From positions 31,362,901 to 31,426,900 of the forward strand of contig CM049317.1 in the NCBI GenBank assembly GCA_026874595.1: a stretch of DNA of 64,000 nt. Reading direction: 5' to 3'. How positions within the stretch are numbered: position 1 is the first letter of the stretch; each line of letters starts with the position of its first letter. Origin of the DNA: Sipunculus nudus (Eukaryota; Annelida; Sipuncula; Golfingiida; Sipunculidae). The position numbers and the translations under genes are program-made. The notes below the pieces were generated by a model. The model saw only the letters and a program-made list of their open reading frames with translations, was not told the DNA's origin and searched no databases. This document shows positions 36,626 through 49,432 of the stretch, piece by piece.

Positions 36626-37879
36626 ATGACAGCCTGTTTTTAAGGAAAACTAACATAATATTTGGTTGATTTGGTCTCTGTTTTCGAAAGACTTTGAGTG
36701 TACGAAGATAGACTTTGTTTTGAAACTCTTCTGCTCGAATATAAATAATAGAATATTCGCTGTTTCAATACATTTCACGTTGTTACGTTTTGTTCTCACA
36801 TTTATTTTTTTTTTAGATCATACAGTCACTGACGTTCAGTTGAAGGGGTCTGAGCCAATATTACGTGATTGCTGAATCTCTGGTCTTACATTAAAGTGGA
36901 TTACTACAAAGATGTTTTGCTTCCCCTTGGTTATTTTGTACGGTTCCACAAAACAGCCATAAACGAAAACATCCTCTTGACCTAAAACAAATGGATGACC
37001 AGATTTCAGAGTAACGATGACCAGAATATCTTATAACTTGCTTCGTGTTATGTATTTCATATGTTTTGTATATTATATAATACTGGCGAACCGTAATAAC
37101 TAATTAGAGTTAAACCTCGATTATTTTTCTTCCACATAGTCTTATGTCAACAAAGACAATTAGACGGTTATTAGACACTATACCTTGAATCTTAATAAAA
37201 TTTAATATGTTTTAGAACATTTATCAGTTCAAAAACTATGAGTCTGATACAATATTTGTTTATTATGCAAGCAAAACCAGTCTTCAATTTAGGGTTATAT
37301 GGGATGATGTATCTCGAAACCCTTTACAATAGGGACTGATTACAACCTATAGGGGGACGTTTTCTCATGCCTTTGTGCTTGCATTGTATAAACTCATATT
37401 TTATTTGTAAAATGAGAAAAGGAGGTATCTTCATGGGAAATATTAATGTGGATCAGCTATCGATATCAGTGTACATTAAAGTTCGAAGGAGTGTTGGATA
37501 AAGCTTATATTTATTTCCACGTTGTAAACATGGCTTAGTAAATAAGGATAAATCACCACCATGATGCGTAGTCGTCAAATTAAAGTTCCGCTACATTATG
37601 AACTTACAAATGTAAGGCCAACCAGAAATGAGTTTGAATTTCCTGGCACAAGAGTTACTTGTAACAATATATAATTGTTTATGACAAAGGAAGCCATGGA
37701 CAAAGCTAAATTTAAATAGATATTTGAAATTGATATTTTGAGAAGTTGCTGAGAAATTGCTATTCACATCTTTCTAGGAGAAAAAGAAGAAACCTAATAT
37801 TTACCAGAAAAACTGTAGGGGTCATATATAACCATAATTAATACATAGCCTCTATACTGACAAACAGTATTATCGATCG
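36626..37879. other. Intergenic sequence, nothing recognised
   Basis: AT-rich sequence without coding, tRNA-like or repeat signals that I can support. Confidence 0.4.
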
Positions 37880-38179
37880 ATGCCGTCATTGCAGTGTAAG
37901 TTTCTTTTTGACTCGGGTAATGTTCTGGCAAAGGTACCATCGACGACTGGCTGGGCTGACCGGCTGATTGAAAATATCCCTCAGATGTATTCCGATAAAG
38001 GCATTACTTATGTGAGAACAAACGATGACAAAGGATCATGTGTGATACAAATCTATGACAGTGAGCAGGAAATATTATATTTTCCGTATTGCACGGAAAT
38101 GTGTTTCATCTATCAGTACAAAAAAGGTTGCGCTGCCGATAAATTTATCACATTTCTCTCCTTCACATATGTTGTGTGA
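37880..38179 (+). CDS. Orphan 99-codon open frame, doubtful
   Basis: I do not recognise this frame. It starts at an ATG preceded in frame by TGA and runs to TGA. The predicted product has six cysteines and a plausible mixed composition (segments such as GWADRLIENIPQMYSDKG and DNDKG-like turns), unlike the Ile/Tyr-rich artefacts elsewhere. No signal peptide, repeat or known motif is visible. It could be a lone exon or chance; no splice partner was identified. Confidence 0.15.
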   Translation: MPSLQCKFLFDSGNVLAKVPSTTGWADRLIENIPQMYSDKGITYVRTNDDKGSCVIQIYDSEQEILYFPYCTEMCFIYQYKKGCAADKFITFLSFTYVV

Positions 38180-39019
38180 CGTGTTTTAAATTAGGAATGG
38201 GTATTGGCAGGACCCGGTCGCATTTGATTGTGTGGATAAATTTATATTTTAAAACGATTATATTTAACGATATACTTTTACATTATATATACTTATACTT
38301 TTCAAATTCTGACTGTATCTCATAGCAGTCGCGTTGGTATTATATATCAAGAAAAATTTCCTCATGTATGTGTTATCATTATTTATACAACCGGTTGCAA
38401 TTCTAGATTTTTTTTTTATTTGAGACTGGCCTGGCATTGGCGGATGCCTGTACCAAGATTTAAAATATGGCCGAGAAGTAAGGGGTGGTCTCATGTGAAG
38501 CATATCTGAAATGTAAAGATCTTGTCCGGAGCAAGGTATGGGAGTTTGTCCTTCAATCAACAGAGATCAGTCTATGATATGGATAAAGTAAATACTAAGA
38601 TTACTTAGGTAAAATAATGTGGTTTTGTTAACATTTGGTAGTTGTTCAAGGACTAGCAGTTCACTTCGGCTTGCCCTGTGTTTCAGCCGAGGTAGGTGGC
38701 TTCCGGGGCATTTCTGCTTGGAAAAAAATTGTAGACTTGTTGCCGTATGTTCAGGACATTTTAAAATTTTACAATCCAACAACAAGTTGTTGTATACTCA
38801 TATCATAGCATGATTATGCAAAGTTTTATTGTACTCAATTTAAATAATACAAAACATGCTTTAAAATTTTCATCGCTTTTTTTATTCCACGTCATCAAAA
38901 TAACAAAAACCACTAACCATGACAACACTGTTCTACCGTGCTTCAATAAGACATTTTGTTTTTATTTTAACCGTTTGCATTAACAGGACATTCAAAGACA
39001 AAATATATATTGTGCAATA
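38180..39019. other. Intergenic sequence, nothing recognised
   Basis: Several short frames on both strands, none with a motif. Confidence 0.4.
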
Positions 39020-39049
39020 TATATATTGATATATTTTATGGTATTGGGT

Positions 39050-39110
39050 ATAAGGTATGAGGTCATGGGTTCGAATCTCATCTGCAGTGAACCGATACAT
39101 ATGTGTAACT
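39050..39110 (+). repeat. tRNA-like 3' half, probable SINE fragment
   Basis: 'ggtcatgggttcgaatctca' from 39,061 contains a consensus-like B box (GGTTCGAATC) and is followed by 'tctgcagtga'. The same 'ggtcatgggttcga.tc.catc.gcag' string occurs at 52,897-52,925. No A-box half is recognisable upstream, so this is probably a truncated tRNA-derived element rather than a functional tRNA. Confidence 0.5.
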
Positions 39111-39295
39111 TTTTTTGTTGAATACAACAAAACGTTGTACTTAAAAAAATATTTTTATTGACATTTCTTACATATACACATACAATCAGTGTACAAGATG
39201 CACGTATAGACATTACATAACTTACGTAGACGCTCACAAAGTGAGAATACAATTTACAATGTGTACATAACATACACTGAAAACATAGAGTTGTC

Positions 39296-39430
39296 AAATC
39301 GACAACTTTTGGGTTGTAAAATGGGTGTACTTAAAACAACAATCCAGGTTGTCAAAATTTTAATTTGACAACCCTCTAGGGTTGAAAAAAGGATTATCAA
39401 ATGTTTGCTCTGACAACGTATGGGTTGTCA
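39296..39430. repeat. Cluster of GTTGTC/GACAAC words with a 10-bp hairpin
   Basis: GACAAC or GTTGTC/GTTGTA occurs repeatedly on alternating strands. Between them, GGTTGTCAAA at 39,347-39,356 pairs perfectly with 39,364-39,373 across a 7-nt loop. No element family is recognised. Confidence 0.7.
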
Positions 39431-39455
39431 TGGACCTGTCAGATTCATCCGTATT

Positions 39456-39478
39456 CACTCTTTCTCTTTCTCTCTTTC

Positions 39479-39509
<31 letters not shown>

Positions 39510-39512
39510 ATG
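39456..39512. repeat. (CT)n then (TA)n microsatellite
   Basis: Pyrimidine TTTCTC/CT tract leading into TA repeats. Confidence 0.93.
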
Positions 39513-41470
39513 ACAATAATGATTGCAACAGGCAATTTTCAGTAGAACGTATATTTATTAAAACCAAGTGGTCGTGTAATTTGTGATACGTGTATTTGTC
39601 TGCAACAGTTTTACGACTGATTATTCCTTACAATGTGGACAGGGTTCTGTCTGAGTATGTTTCAGTGTTCACATTAAGAGTAAATGTGTAGCTTTATTAT
39701 ATTGTCATCCACCTCGGCTTCCTCTCTAACAAGTAGTTTACCACTCCAAAGTTTGGTTCACGTCTACCCGCGTGATGAGCATATAGCTCTCTCTTTATTT
39801 TCTGCTTCTGTACTTGAACAATAGACTTGCCCTGGTCCCTCCTTCTACTCGGGGTTACAAATCTGTAACGAACATGTTTTCTCCAGAGTCAGAGTGTCTG
39901 GTAATACATAAGAAAATGTAAAATTCCACGAAAAACACATTTTATATGACAGAGTTGTGTGCAGGATTTTGTGAACATTGAATCACAGCTTATATGACTG
40001 AATATGTCATCCTGATAATTTTTATTTTAGATGCTACATCGGAGGTGTACTTTATATAATATTCATATTGGAGGGTTAGTTCCTGAGATTAAGGAGTCAT
40101 CCTCCCATTTATCTCCCAAAATGTGTGCTATCAATATTGCAATAACTTAAGCAAGCAAAGTGTCTTCATTGAATTTACAAAAAGTTTATTTGTTTATATA
40201 CTTGTCATATCCTTAAATGTTCCATATACATTATAAATATATATATATATATATATATATTTATATTTATACATATGTATATATTTATATCACACAACAT
40301 GTTCAGCAAATATTAATTAATTGTAACCTGGCAGGTTGGGCGATTCTCCAATGTCTGTTAGCTGTATTCTCCTTCTCCAGGCTCATTGGTCCAGGAATAG
40401 ACTCTACAAAATATTTGAAAAATACTTTTACTACACAGATGACAATGACTATTGGGAATGTAATTATTATATATGAAAATTAAACCTTACACATTATATT
40501 TATATGTGTGTGTGTACTGAACCTGCTGTATTATGTTGCAGTTACACTGTAAAGATTCAGGAGTACACATTACACCAAATTTTGTTAGTTTTTTAATGAA
40601 CATACATTTAGCTTTACTAATAGGTGTATTTTCGGGTTCTTGGTTACATTATTTGAAGTTACATACAGATATATCATAATACATAGGCCCCCCCTACTAT
40701 ACAAAATTCAACTTACCGAACTTGACTGTCACTCAGAAGACATACACTATGTGGTTCATTGTTTGGCAATTTTGACACAGCTAAAGTATTAAAATTAGTG
40801 CCTGTTCTTAACAAATTACTAACTTTTCAGAAACAGCAATTTATACAATTCACCTACTCACCGGCCGACTTGACTGGCTATCACTCGACAGTACTTTGTA
40901 TACGATGCACTGCAATCGCTTGGTCAATGACGACGAGGATGATTGTTGTGAGGACTGTAAAACGATCTGTACTTACTTATACTTTCACATGCTGAATTAA
41001 TGTAACACCGACTCTGCTAGTATCTGTGCCCTCTGGGCAAAAATGTTGTAAACACACATGTTGTAAATGTTGTGTTCACCCGAGACTTGTACACATGAAC
41101 ATGGCAAATCCACCCTCCGACTCCCCGTTGGGGGGGGGGGGGGCATAATTAGGTGATTCGACTCCTCTATGTTTTCAGTGCAAGGCATCCATGGAGACAA
41201 TTTTAACATTGTAACAAGACATAAGTGGTTTTGTTTTCATTACATTTTTTAAATACAAGTCCATACACGTAATACAATCTTACAGAAATGTAATTTTCAT
41301 CTGGTATCTTAGTATTCTAACAAATATGGGAGCAGCATTTCCAATTTCTCCAGGTGTACACATAATTTCCCTCGTTTCTGAGCTATAACATATTCTACTC
41401 TCTATATTTATTTCAACCGATTCTTAAAATTTTCAAACAAGTTTACAGTTTCTTTACCTCTACTATGATA
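39513..41470. other. Intergenic sequence with small simple repeats
   Basis: Contains TA at 40,237-40,262 and a run of G at about 41,131-41,143. No gene was recognised. The right part lies just downstream of the LINE remnant and may contain its 3' UTR. Confidence 0.4.
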
Positions 41471-41480
41471 AACAATCATT

Positions 41481-41717
41481 TTATATGTGAAATTTATTTG
41501 ATTTACCAAACAGAATTACAGTGATTTCATAGTCCGGAAAACGTATATTACATGATTTCAACCAAGACTGTATATTCAAATATAACTTTCTAGAGGCAAA
41601 ACATTCAGAAACAATGTGTGTAATTGTCTCGTCATAAGGATGACAGTAAGAACAAAGCGAACAATAAACAAGTTTCCACTTAAACGTCCAGTAGTTTACT
41701 GGTAAATAATAATACAT
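41481..41717 (-). pseudogene. LINE C-terminal zinc knuckle (zf-RVT type)
   Basis: LPVNYWTFKWKLVYCSLCSYCHPYDETITHIVSEC gives the classic C-x2-C...H...C pattern preceded by 'LP..YW..KWK'. This domain follows the RT in L1/Tx1-type and many plant and invertebrate LINEs. It ends in TAA-type termination near 41,481. Confidence 0.8.
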
Positions 41718-43099
41718 GATTTTAAACTGAAACTGTCTGCTGTATATATCAAAAGAAGCTGAATAAACTGTTTAAAATCTTCATGACTCTGTTATCCTGT
41801 AATTTCTAGCCAGTTATCCAAAGACGTTGGAGTTGAAGTTCTCTTATTGATGAACATATTATTTACTGTGGTTGGCTTCATATTGCCGAGGGTTTTAATA
41901 TTCGGGAATTGGAAATAATCGCGAAAATGAAACCCTCGGGAATAATTTGCCAATTGAGAATGTCCTTCTTATTCAGTGAAACCAATACTTGTATGTGTAT
42001 AGGTTAGTAAAGTGAGAAATTTTATAATAAATTCCATTATGTAGGTATCGGGAAAACGTTTCCTTAAATTTTAACTAAACCACCTGTGCTGTGTACACGG
42101 GACCATCGTTATATGAGTAGAACATCACAAACTCATGACTTATTATCATTTTATAATAAAAATAGACATGGCTTTACCAAAGAATTGATTTAGGTTCTGG
42201 TGAGATCGCGAAAATGAAACACTCGCGAAACATTAAAAATGGAGAAATTGCGAAATTTCAGCCTCGCGAATATGAAGCCAACCACAGTATCCTATTCGAT
42301 GTAATGTCTGATAATCCTTATATTTTTGCTACAGTGACTAATCTGTCCTCGCTATTTTTACTGTCTGATATATTTTCACTAGCTTCTGTCTTACATAAAT
42401 TAATCCACTCTTATAGTATTGCACTTATTATAAACCTTAATGAAAGATATTCATTAGCTGAAAATTCTGGGTATCTAGTTTTAATTTCTTGCCATGTGCA
42501 GACTTAACCAGTATCATTTAAAAAATCGTGTTCTCTCCTTATACCTAAGCTTTCAAAACATCTGTAGAAAAAAAGATGTATTGTTAATCTTTAAACAGTA
42601 GTTGTTCCATAATGGTTGCATTCTCATTTCTACCGATATTTGATTCCTTTTAACGAAATGTGACCACTCTTTTTAACAAATTTTATAAAACATTGGTAAC
42701 TTTCCCGGTACTATTGTCACTTCAAAGTTAGCGGATATAAAACAAATTCCACCTAAAGGGTTTAAATAATGCTGTGATACATATTTCCATGGCATATCTT
42801 TTCCATCTATTAATCGTCTTATCGACATAATATACTATGTTTGTAACTTTGTATGCACACCAGGAAGTATCAATCCTCCTATATTAGAAGGTCCAATGAC
42901 CATGTCATGTATACTCTTTGCTCTCTTGCCTTTCCAAAAAAAAAATCGCTTCAAATGCATTTTAACATTCTTAATAAATTCTGCAGGTGGAATACACATG
43001 TTACGTACAAATTAACTTTTGGCAAAGCCAAAGTTCTACATATTTCATTGCGACCAAACATTGTGACATTCCTGCTAGACCAGATATTGAGCACCATTT

Positions 43100-43970
43100 T
43101 CAGTTTTATTCCACTGACTTAAGCTTTTTATTTATATATATCTATATTGTAGGTAACCCATATACCAAGTATTTTCATGGCTGAAACAGTAAGGTTAACC
43201 CATGTACATTGTATTGACTTTTCATTATTCCTTTTCCATGCCCCGAGCCAAGCAGCTTCTAGTTTATCATAATTAACATACAGAGTGGAAAACTGTCCAG
43301 ATGTTTTTAGAATATATAACAGTGATTTAAATGATTCCACATCAGACAGGAAAAATGTAAAATCATCAGCAAAGGTTGCAAATGTAACTTCCTAGTTGTC
43401 AATCATAATTCCTTTTTTTTCTCTCTGCTCTAATCATATGTATTTAAACTTCAATGACCAGAAAAAAAATAGATATGGAGGTATAGAGTCGCCTTGGTTT
43501 GTTCCTCTAGACAAAGGGAAATAAATTCTTGACAACAAATTACTCAAGACACAACTTTGCGACCCTGTGTGTATGCTCTTAATCCTGTTTATAAACATTG
43601 GTTAAAATCCAATACGTTTTAACACAGATATAATAAAAGTGTAATCTACAGAACACTGCAAAATGCCACTGCAAAATCAGCAGCAAATAATATTCCAATC
43701 TTGCTTGAATATTATAATAATCAACAATGTCCGCAATTAGGCAAACTGAGTGTACAATATATCTTCTTGGTACAAAAGCATTTTGAACTACATGAACCAA
43801 TTTATATATAACTTTGCTCAAACGAGCCACGAATATTTTACTCAGCACCTTGGTGTCCACATTCATCAAAATAATTAGGCGCCATAACTGTATGAGTCTG
43901 ACCTCCTTCCTTGTTTCTCTGTCAGAGTAATTACATTTTGTTTTTGACTTGTCGTTAACTCTCAAGCATT
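43100..43970 (-). pseudogene. LINE reverse transcriptase fragments
   Basis: 43,965-43,579 contains LMNVDTKVLSKIFVARLSKV and VQNAFVPRRYI, followed by LIADIVDYYN; these are RT motifs of the 'LLNVDxKIxSKxLAxRL' and 'QxGFVPxR' type. After a frameshift come DFAVAF (usual DFxKAFD) and SRGTNQGDSIPPYLF near 43,525-43,440 (RQGDPLSP-type motif). FADD, the catalytic motif, lies at about 43,363-43,374, continuous with the frame ending at 43,128 (YDKLEAAWLGAW...KILGIWVTYN). The catalytic pair survives, but several frame breaks make the gene inactive. Confidence 0.87.
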
Positions 43971-44504
43971 AAAACATTAATTGAGACATGCTGTCAATTC
44001 TTTTACTAATACACTGAAAAACATAAATAAATATCCTTACTAACTCCTATTTCCTGATTTCTTATTATTACCCATAGCTTTCAAAGCTGTATATACAGAA
44101 TTCAATGTCACAATACCTTCAAACAGTAAAGCATCATCTGCATCTAATACTAACAAATTGTCTATGCCATTTTACCAATCATCGCATTCTACTGATTTTT
44201 ACCTCCTTGCCCCTTAAATCACTCAGAATAGATATAAGTAATATGTAGTTATATATCCTTTTAGTTTGTAAGTGCCTTACCTATATCTAGCAACTTCTAA
44301 TACAGGATATATTCTTTTTTTCTTTCTTTAAGATTAACAAAATATTTACTATTACGCTCACCATGCTCAAGCCACTGTGCCCTAGATTTTATAATAATAC
44401 CTTCTTTAATTTTGTCATTAAAAATTCGAATTCCTTCTTCAGTTTACCATATTCCTCTAGATTTTCTTCACTGGGATGTTTATCTATTTCGCTTTCTTAA
44501 TGTT

Positions 44505-45370
44505 CTACCTCTTTTTCAAGTATCTGGTATTGATTTTTATACGTTTTACTCCTTTTCTTTGAAAAATATTTGGTATATATCCTGACATTATTTTTAAGTA
44601 ATCCTTTTTTCTCCTATCTGCTTCTTTTTTAACTGTAACAATATATTCTTTTGTCTTGCTTACATACTCAGAGTCGTTTACAAGGGAGCAGTTAAATTTC
44701 CAAAATGAAGGACCATGGTTGTCAGTTTTCCAACACTTTATAGTAGGTTCCACAGTTGAATGATCTTGTTGTAAAACAGAGGATACCAATAAAAGGTCTA
44801 ATCGTCGTTGTGTTAGTGGATCCGATCTTCTCTATGTAAACCTTCTCAAATGTGGATTGCAATTCCTCCAAATATAAGGGAGATCTAAGGCTTCCATAAT
44901 GTTATTAATAGTCTCCATTGTCTTGTACTTTAATCTAAGATTACCTCCAACTGCATCTTCTTTAGTAAAATAAAAGTTGAAATGCCCTCGACAAGTTATT
45001 TGCGTGTATTCCTTAAATTCAAAATGTTCAACAATCAAGCTGTATATTTCATTATAACATAACATGTGTTCTGTTTCAGTGTTTGGTCCATATACAGTAA
45101 TCAATAAAAATTGTGTTCCCTTGATATTGAAGTGCAACATGACATATCATCCATCTTGGTCAATTTCATTAATTAACGAAAATTCTAGTTTTATGCAAAC
45201 TTAAGTGAATGTACCTTTTGATTTATTTGTCCCAAAATAAGTAATAGTGACCCCTTCATTGATTTTTCCATTCCTGTTCGCCAGTAGCATCAGAAAAGGG
45301 CTCTTGAATAGACAAATACCTTTGCTGAACTTTTAAAGTTGAATACAAAAGCTTACAACGCATCCTCTGC
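44505..45370 (-). pseudogene. LINE endonuclease domain fragments
   Basis: An N-terminal part near 45,370-45,200 reads YLSIQEPFSDAT..QEWKNQ then stop then RGHYYLF, matching the usual LQE(T/P)..S..W..EW.G endonuclease opening. Next, 45,140-44,832 reads ITVYGPNT...LDLPYIWRNCNPHLRRFT, the typical VYAPN and D.WR..NP...(R)FTW motifs. Then 44,789-44,505 has QQDHSTV (the DHS motif) and GPSFWKFNCSLVND. The GDFN motif is GHFN here, losing a catalytic Asp. Frame changes and stops separate the pieces. Confidence 0.82.
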
Positions 45371-45385
45371 CTCTCTTTACGCCTA

Positions 45386-45977
45386 GAATGCATCTGTGCA
45401 GTTTATCCCGGAACATTTGTATGTTATCAACCATATCTCGTTTGTACCTAAGGAGGCATTCGTTGTCGGCTTCGTCTGGTATATAAAACCAAAAAATGAG
45501 CAGTTTACTGTCATGGTTATTCGTGAGGTATCATGAACACATTGCTTGAGCTCAAGCATATATAGGCAAGAGGCCGTGGCCGCAAGGCTGGCCATACTAC
45601 TGAGCAGTTCACTTCCGAGATCAAGTGTGTCATCCTGTTAGACTCGCCATTATTATTTTTATTTGTCATTGCAATATTACTGCCAAGAAGAACACTACTC
45701 AAACAAGATCGCTTGGTTCCTATTTGACAGATATATTGAATCTACGAGGAGGGAACGGACGGCTTAATGCTTGATGAGAAGCTGACGTTCCTTGGTCCGC
45801 TCAATCATGATGCCAAGCGTGCAATCACAGCAAGGGAGTTCAAATCAACATTAGAAGATAACAGACGATAACGTCTGACCAAAGGAACATAAACAAACAT
45901 GCAAACAGCAACTGACGAGCTGCAGCTGGAGACCGCTGTTAACGCCTGGTTTATCCTGTCGCCTTGATGGTGGAGAT
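45386..45977. other. Sequence upstream of the LINE, not identified
   Basis: May include the LINE 5' region. Short minus-strand frames (45,383-45,595, 45,517-45,702, 45,805-45,999) have no motifs. Confidence 0.35.
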
Positions 45978-46305
45978 CATAACCTGGTTCACGATGCATG
46001 GCCGAAAAACTTACAAGTCTCTGAGTTGTTTTATAAAATTCTTAATTGAAATTTTACAATTTATATAAGATTCCTACACAATGAGCTAACCAATAGGAGA
46101 TTTTCTTGAAGTGTCACAAAAGCCATAATTAAAGAAAGGTGTAGACGGGAGATGAATTTAAATACCCGGCAACACAGCTTAAGCATATCTCAGTTCTGAC
46201 AGTTGAATAAACATAGTCCGAATTTACGGTAACACCTACACCTTATACATAGAGTAAGAAATGTAATAAAATAATAAAAATGACCCTTAGTATCTTACAC
46301 ACAAC
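45978..46305 (+). repeat. Possible LTR-derived repeat, copy 1
   Basis: Direct copy of 49,435-49,755: 'tcataacctggt.cacgatgcat/aggatgcat', 'gccgaaaaactt', 'gagttgtt', 'tataaaattctt.attg', 'atatctcagtt', 'aacaaacatagtcc' or its equivalent, 'gtaataaaat' and 'cccttagta'. Its ends are more decayed than those of copy 2. Confidence 0.6.
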
Positions 46306-46389
46306 ATCCACTTAAAAGAATATTTTTAATAATATAATATAAACAAAATTAATGTTTTTACATAATATTTTCTTGCATTTTCATAATTT
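46306..46389. other. AT-rich spacer
   Basis: Nothing recognised. Confidence 0.3.
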
Positions 46390-46925
46390 AGTCAATTTAA
46401 ATACCCGGAATCAAAGATTTTATTTGATTTTCATAAAAAACTAACCCATTTTGAGCCCCAGCCTCTGAGACGCTTCTTTCAAGAAGATAAATATTAGAAT
46501 ATAACACAATTTCGACAAGATTTCCTCTATAATGTTTTCTTAATTTACCTGTTTAGCAAAAAAAACAATTCTTTTATTATCATATGTCCCTCATCATATG
46601 ACATTTAAATAGAAACATACATAAAAAGGATAAAAAAAAATCACCGGCCCGCATTGATTGTTAAAAAAAAGTGCCTGAGAACCAAACCTGTTGGCCCTAC
46701 AAACCTATTTTGTGTCAAGAAGGAAAAAAGATAAGTTTAAATTATTAAATATAGTAAAACAAATTTAGTTATGCAAATATCCGATACTATTTTTAATATA
46801 AATATGCAAGGTCTGAGCAAACCAGCACAGGATATTTTCTTGACCAATCATTACATTAAGACCTGTTAAAACTAGTTAAAAGGAAACTTTATATCCACTT
46901 CCATTAGATCAAGGGTGATGGCAAA
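46390..46925 (+). repeat. Dispersed repeat D, copy 2
   Basis: Collinear with 36,120-36,625 with similar spacing of all landmarks and moderate divergence. Both contain 'atatgcaaggtct', then a tract ending in 'catgggtgatgg/caagggtgatgg'. Unidentified. Confidence 0.85.
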
Positions 46926-48179
46926 GCCAGCAGTGTTTCATATAAAAACAATGATAAAGATTGACTGGCCTAGTTTCAAAGCTGTACCAGGTTACAATGA
47001 CCTAAGTAAGGGGATGAGCTTTAGCTTCAGTATCTTCAATATAAGACCAGCTGACCTGCATCCTTAAAAGTAACAATTCAATCTTAAAATATATGTCAAG
47101 GTAAGTAATTTTGAAGTCAATTAGATTTAGAGTCATATGTGGCAAAAAAGAATCATATCAAATGAAACACGAGGGGCCTTTCGCGCTATCGACCGATATA
47201 TGCCTACAATGTAAGCTGCCTTGATTTAGAAAGCAAAGGTCACAGCAGCATGAAAAATGGTTTTACCACTTTTAAGATACAATGTTTATTTTAATAGATG
47301 GAGACATGTCTAGAATATTAACGTTTCCAATTGCATATGGGATCATCATCATCGGGGTAGACCTGTCTAGTAAACGAATAAGCCACCGAAGGGTATTTTA
47401 ATATGCAAATTATCTGTTTAAACATGCAAATCTAAGATTTTAATACAGTTCTCATTGGAGTATATTTGAAAACATAACAAGGGGTCCTTTGCTGCATGCT
47501 GCACAAAAATTATTTAGTTGTGGAAATATGAATTTTAGTGTGTGTTACTTTTCAGTGCAATAAGTCTGTATCTCACTAATTTGATAATTAAGTGAAAAAT
47601 AATGCATGCAGTAATACCAATCACAGAAAATATGAATCACGTTACCAACACAAACTCTCACATTCAATTTGATCTCTTAAGTATGAAGCATTTTTAAGAA
47701 AATTCAAAAAGTATTGTTTTATATTAGTTTTCCTCATTTCTAGCGATATGTAAAAATGTTTGTTAAAGGGGTTACTGTTATGGGGGTGCGATCTATACAT
47801 ATAAAATATATAACGGTTCCCATATATTGGGTTAAGACGCCCTTAGACCAGGTTTCACATATAAGATCTAAGAAGACAGGATGCTTGTTCAGCTCCCTAT
47901 CTTCATAACAGGCACAGCAAAACAAAAATCAATAAATAAATAAAATCAGTTTGATTATGTATAAAAATTAATATGTTCTGGTCACATGTATGGGATATTC
48001 AAATGCTTTATCCGTCCCTACATTACTTATAAAAATATAGCTATTGCACTGAAGCTACATTGAAGATCTTGTCACTGTCAGCAGCAAGACTGTATATTGG
48101 TAGATAGTTACTTTGTTTCACTATAAGCTACTGATATTCACATAACCAGCAGTTCGTTACGCCAAATAAATGATAAACT
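46926..48179. other. Intergenic sequence, nothing recognised
   Basis: AT-rich with no convincing frame. It lies between the direct repeats at 45.98 and 49.43 kb, but no gag or pol remains are visible. Confidence 0.4.
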
Positions 48180-48198
48180 ACACACACACACACACACG

Positions 48199-48262
<64 letters not shown>
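48180..48262. repeat. (CA)n then (TA)n microsatellite
   Basis: About 18 bp of CA repeats pass into a long TA run. Confidence 0.97.
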
Positions 48263-48265
<3 letters not shown>

Positions 48266-49432
48266 CTAAGATATACGCGTACAATATGTAACACACGGGT
48301 ATCAAGGACTGTGTGTCTAAACTGATTATGTATATTCACAGTAACATAGTCGGTTTCTACTACAATGGGTTTTTATACCTGATCCAACCATGATTGTAGA
48401 TATATAACAGTGTTGACTAGACATGTCTGTGCTGGTTACCATCTCGAAACTACATGTCTTCATTTACAATATGGGTATGAAAATTTAACACAAATGCGCA
48501 TGGATATCTTAAGTATTTCTGTTAGATTACCATGCATATCATTCATAAAAATGACTAGCAGAAAATCCAACTGTATAGTGAAAAAAATTATCGATATCAT
48601 AAACTGAAATCGACGAGGTCGCAGCCGGGTCCCACGTCGCCTTCAGCCTCGCCTTCTATTTGATTAAATTACTCTGTGACTTATTCCTGTATGAGGGACC
48701 TTCTCAATAAAACTGAAATTTAACATTAAATGTGTAATTTTAAATGAGGAATATGTGCTAGAACATTGATAAAACCTTGCATTCTGAATTGCATTGTCAA
48801 TATATAACACACCTTATAGTTATAAGGTAAAAAAGGTGAAAATACGAGCTTAAATATAAAAAATATTTAGGTAAATTTTGAATAATCATAATTCCTATAT
48901 TTTTATCGATATTTAATATATTAATTTAATATCGTTAAGTATCCATATTAGAATAATATATAAAATGCATTTACTTTCTGTTAATACAATAGTTATTTCG
49001 TTCTTCTGGTTCCCTTTCTCCTCATATAGCTGTCGACACGTCGTGGCGTTTCCTCTGTGTTCACTGCAGCATGCGAGCTGCGGCGTTACAGGCCTCGAGC
49101 TGTTCTCTTGTAAAATGTCATCAAAAACAACACTCACTGCTTCTTCATCGTGTGACATTTACTTCTTACTCATGATATAGTTTGATTCCAAGGGGCAGTT
49201 TTGAGAAATATGCTACTTTTTAGTTATACACTTATTCCATCAGGTCTGCAGACTAGCTTCTACTTGCCGGTTGGATCACAACATGCTTTTAATAGATCAG
49301 CTTAGGTACTGAATCACGAATATTCTGTATGACAACTTTTTTTCTGTATAAATGCTAGGTTTGCTTGTAATGCCTATTTTACCTTACTCCAGCTGATTTC
49401 AGGTATGGTAAGAGGCATGTTCGCCAGTATAG
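48263..49432. other. Intergenic sequence, nothing firm
   Basis: A short GC-richer stretch at 48,610-48,660 is followed by 'ctcaataaaactgaaattt' (48,692-48,712 region), which looks like a polyadenylation signal context. It might be the 3' tail of an unrecognised element. No coding match is seen. Confidence 0.35.

Larger units (their letters stand above)
41470..45385 (-). mobile_element. Decayed APE-type non-LTR retrotransposon (LINE), about 3.9 kb
   Basis: In order on the minus strand: an AP-endonuclease-like domain (about 45,370-44,510), a reverse transcriptase (about 43,970-43,100) and a C-terminal zinc knuckle of the zf-RVT type (41,717-41,481). The single ORF2-type frame is broken into many pieces. 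Architecture with zf-RVT after the RT suggests the L1/Tx1 side of LINE diversity, which is inference. No ORF1, poly-A tail or target-site duplication was recognised, so both ends are approximate. Confidence 0.85.
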
